From SIG452 sp045541975 (GTDB taxonomy: Bacteria; Bacillota; Clostridia; UMGS1840), in assembly GCA_045541975.1 (NCBI GenBank), contig JAZQKB010000034.1, positions 1-64,000 of the forward strand: a stretch of DNA of 64,000 bases. Direction: 5' to 3'. Below are positions 63,697 through 64,000 of the stretch, piece after piece. Under the pieces are notes generated by a model that had not been told where the DNA came from, searched no databases, and was given only the letters and a program-made list of their open reading frames with translations. The position numbers were made by a program, and so were the translations under genes. Position 1 is the stretch's first letter; each line of letters begins with the position of its first letter.

Positions 63697-63963
63697 ATGT
63701 TCATTCCTTCCTTTCGCTTGTTTTCCTGCTTTTTTAATAACAGGGGTTCGGAAAACCGCTATGATTACCACGTCCGGGACTTCTTCGGCTTCCGGCCCCC
63801 TTAGTATGCAACGAATTTCACCGATTCGCAAGTTCATCTTTTTTGCAGCTTTTTGTTCCCTTTTTTTGGATACCATTCCCCTATAAAAAACTTACGTCTT
63901 AGAAATTTGGTTTTGCCTAAAAAATTTTCCGACCAAAAATACAAAAAAACCGACGATTTATGA

Positions 63964-63992
63964 TTGACATTACGAAAAAAAGGTAGTATAAT
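63964..63992 (+). promoter_or_regulatory. Rightward promoter at the window edge
   Basis: TTGACA (63964-63969), 17-base spacer, TATAAT (63987-63992). It points out of the window, so a divergent unit begins next to the capsid cassette. Confidence 0.75.
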
Positions 63993-64000
63993 AAATTTGA

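Noticed and set aside
63697..63876. 60-residue N-terminal extension of the scaffold-like protein
   Set aside because: The ATG at 63876 directly abuts its only purine-rich stretch, and the ATG at 63696 has a well-placed GGAAGG; a separate tiny gene is also unsupported.
1..64000. CRISPR arrays, IS elements, rRNA genes
   Set aside because: No regularly spaced repeats, transposase motifs or rRNA sequence were seen.

Overview
The window looks like chromosome from an anaerobic, spore-forming member of the Clostridia (Bacillota), probably an uncultured lineage. The evidence is sporulation genes (yqfC, yqfD, ylbJ, spoVG), an NADH-linked trimeric [FeFe] hydrogenase under a Rex-like operator, the SCIFF-peptide radical SAM maturase typical of Clostridia, S-layer (SLH) proteins, PyrK/PyrD-type pyrimidine synthesis and strong TTGACA/TATAAT promoters. 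Most of the window is conserved core genome. The two ends are accessory.

Layout. 1-1.7 kb: a single-chain restriction-modification enzyme running off the left edge, with a ribbon-helix-helix regulator and a perfect palindromic operator. 1.9-6.3 kb: a structured repeat, then the hydrogenase operon hydC-hydB-hydA read leftwards. 6.4-6.8 kb: tRNA-Pro with a duplicated 3' end and terminator. 6.8-11.8 kb: phoH-yqfD-yqfC, divergent ylbJ, tspO and an M14 peptidase. 11.9-14.9 kb: a large S-layer protein. 15-19.3 kb: radical SAM protein, duplicated ATPase, rpsU, rsmI, trmN6. 19.4-25.3 kb: a cell-surface cluster of 5'-nucleotidase, SLH protein, phosphodiester glycosidase and membrane protein. 25.3-34.3 kb: mntP, era, second copy of the structured repeat, M18 aminopeptidase, coaE, SCIFF maturase, trmL, aminotransferase, Lrp regulator, thrS. 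34.4-39.3 kb: pyrBCFKD. 39.5-45.9 kb, rightwards: dGTPase, proC, a DUF6062-like protein, spoVG, a GlmU-like acetyltransferase without its uridylyl domain, prs, plsX, acpP. 45.9-52.4 kb: murA, cdaA-cdaR, an FMN riboswitch with ribU, recA with a LexA box, cinA. 52.6-58.8 kb: putP, then leuACDB preceded by a leucine-rich leader peptide and attenuator. 58.9-63.9 kb: a compact leftward phage-type head/neck cassette (scaffold-like, major capsid, unknown, adaptor-like, tail-hub-like, small membrane protein) with no terminase, portal or integrase in view.

The hydrogenase would reoxidise NADH (and probably ferredoxin) to H2. The pyrimidine, leucine and cell-envelope genes form conventional operons. 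The points most worth a second look are the capsid cassette, the leucine attenuator, the two-copy structured repeat whose stems covary, the tRNA-Pro duplication and the SCIFF maturase without an adjacent precursor gene. Coordinates of promoters and starts were read by eye from motifs and Shine-Dalgarno spacing.
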